A stretch of 64,000 nucleotides of DNA from Gari tellinella. Its lineage: Eukaryota > Mollusca > Bivalvia > Cardiida > Psammobiidae. The stretch spans positions 45,905,786 through 45,969,785 of the forward strand of contig OV277862.1 in the NCBI GenBank assembly GCA_922989275.2, written 5' to 3'. Positions 62,742-64,000 of this stretch are shown here, piece after piece (positions within the stretch are counted from its first letter, which is position 1; every line of letters starts with the position of its first letter). The translations under genes were made by a program, and so were the position numbers. Under the pieces are notes generated by a model. It was not told the DNA's origin, made no database searches, and saw only the letters and a list, made by a program, of their open reading frames with translations.

Positions 62742-64000
62742 CTGAAACGACAAAACAACAAATAAATAGTGGTACACTTAAAACTAGTGTTGACTCATGG
62801 ACCACTAGTGCCGCATATGCGTTCTTTACAAACATTGTAGTGCTCCCTCTCTACAATGTCCCTCTGAACAACGATTCCCTCATTTCAACAATGCTTGCCG
62901 CTGTCCCCAAAACAAAACAATTATGTCTAACCTTTTCATTGTTGCAATATCGTCTGCTTAAACATCTGCCGTTGTTCTCAAAGTCACGTATTAGACAGGA
63001 AAAAATATAGTGACGAGTGACAAAGTATTGAATTCAAGGTGTTTGCAAATGTAAGCCAATTTCCCTTCCTGTAACATATCCCTCTAACCAACACACACAC
63101 TCTGTGTCTACCATTGGGCGTTGTTGTATATAAAGGGAGCAATTTACCTGTGAAGGGTATACGAGATATTTTTTTGGATCGAAGAAATATCATTTCGAGA
63201 TTGAAACAGCTTTTCTCCAGATCAGGGGACGAGTAAACTGATGCCTTCTTTAACCCTTTACCCAATACCCTATTAATAATATAAAAGATATGTGATTACT
63301 TAAAGCAGGTTGAAAGTAAAGCAGAATGTGCCTTAAGGCACATTCTGCTTTACTTTCAGCCTGCTTTAAACTACCACCTGCTAGGCTATATAAATTATTT
63401 GCTCTGGAAATTGTTCATGAGGGTATAAACTGGAACTATTTTCTTCAGCGGAGGAATAAATTAAATATGCTAAAAGTCGCTTCTATGGGGGAAAGGGTTA
63501 TACCAAGTACTTTAGTCAATTACAAACATTTTGGATTCCAACTGTTTATTCTAGTCAATTTACACTAACTAAAAGATTTGAGAAATAAAAGCAGACAAAA
63601 CTTGTTTCAAGCAGATCAGGTCATAGCAGTGAAAGTGTCCGTAGTTAGAATTGTTTTCGGGAAAATCTCTTGTTACTTCTAACTGTAACAACTAACCGTG
63701 CAAAACTCGACTGAGCTTGAACTCTTAAACAGATTTTATTCAGATCAGACGCCGAGGATGACCAAGGTGAAACAGTTTGACACTAGAGTCGGTGTTCATT
63801 CGGCTAGAATAAGATATATTCGAAAATATTTTGCAGGCGACAATTTTAAACATACATGTACGAAAATATACCACGATAAGTGGCAAGACAAGTTAATGTC
63901 AACGATAAAGCATGTGGCCTACTGAAAAACCGCTGGTTAATTTGTATATACGATGAAGAAGATGATATTCTTTCCTAGCGAACGCAAACCATTGCAAAAA
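62742..64000. other. Upstream intron with MITE remnants
   Basis: A decayed family C copy (62838-63145), a family G copy (63251-63501) with an AAAGCAGG hairpin at 63300-63369 around GTGCCTTAAGGCAC, and scattered core fragments to the end. No initiating exon identified. Confidence 0.55.
63251..63501. mobile_element. Family G MITE
   Basis: Ends AACCCTTTACCCAATACCC and 'tatgggggaaagggtt'. Near-perfect central hairpin. Confidence 0.75.

Overview
This is a window of animal nuclear DNA. It is AT-rich and intron-rich, and most of it is transposable elements. A tRNA-derived SINE whose core resembles the META-type SINEs of molluscs, tandem-array elements of a kind common in bivalves, and very dense palindromic MITEs point to a lophotrochozoan, most likely a bivalve mollusc. 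That assignment is inference; no species is claimed. No bacterial genes, viral genes or CRISPR arrays were seen.

Host genes: (1) On +, 3273-5086 is a long 3' terminal exon encoding about 12 ankyrin repeats, an acidic Asp/Ser linker and a C-terminal SOCS box, so probably a Cullin-RING ligase substrate adaptor. Its 5' exons lie left of the window. (2) On -, a small unrecognised gene runs from about 32368 (candidate start) to a stop at 24114. Three 3' exons (30063-30169, 27060-27204, 24114-24289) join in compatible phases, and two or three further upstream exons are proposed with less certainty. (3) On -, a calmodulin-like gene has six phase-compatible exons between 62741 and 45883. They give 208 residues with four EF-hands, the third degenerate, and a 52-residue low-complexity tail. 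Its 5' end was not found. Its introns are packed with MITEs.

Transposons: two non-LTR retrotransposons have intact ORFs, one on - (ORF1 19150-21048, ORF2 15607-19149) and one on + (ORF1 39484-40593, ORF2 40594-44004). In both, ORF1 and ORF2 are in the same frame, separated by a single UAG. ORF2 has no AUG early enough to make a complete endonuclease domain, which suggests readthrough or non-AUG reinitiation. The + element sits inside a hAT-like element (38765-45071, 8-bp duplication ATTTATAT) that sits inside another hAT-like MITE (38662-45152, 8-bp duplication GGGTAAGC).

MITEs: I sorted the short palindromic elements by their ends into families A (CAGTGGAGAA), B, C (CAGTGTTCCCTC), D (CAGGGCTCCAGATAAG), E (GGGNCCGT), F (CAGGGCTGCC), G (AACCCTTTACCC) and a TTAA-flanked family carrying an internal tRNA-like Pol III module. 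Only three kinds of central hairpin are shared among seven of these families, and arm differences between families are matched on the opposite arm.

Layout: 1-3272 mostly non-coding with a G-rich array; 3273-5086 ankyrin/SOCS exon; 5.1-13.5 kb tandem-array elements and MITEs, including a duplicated block; 13.5-15.4 kb nested MITEs; 15.4-21.4 kb - strand LINE; 21.4-21.9 kb GC-rich palindromic array; 22-32.4 kb small - strand gene with MITE-filled introns and a perfect 215-bp palindrome at 28213-28427; 32.4-38 kb AT-rich intergenic; 38.2 kb SINE; 38.7-45.2 kb nested hAT/hAT/LINE; 45.9-62.7 kb calmodulin-like gene; 62.7-64 kb MITE remnants.
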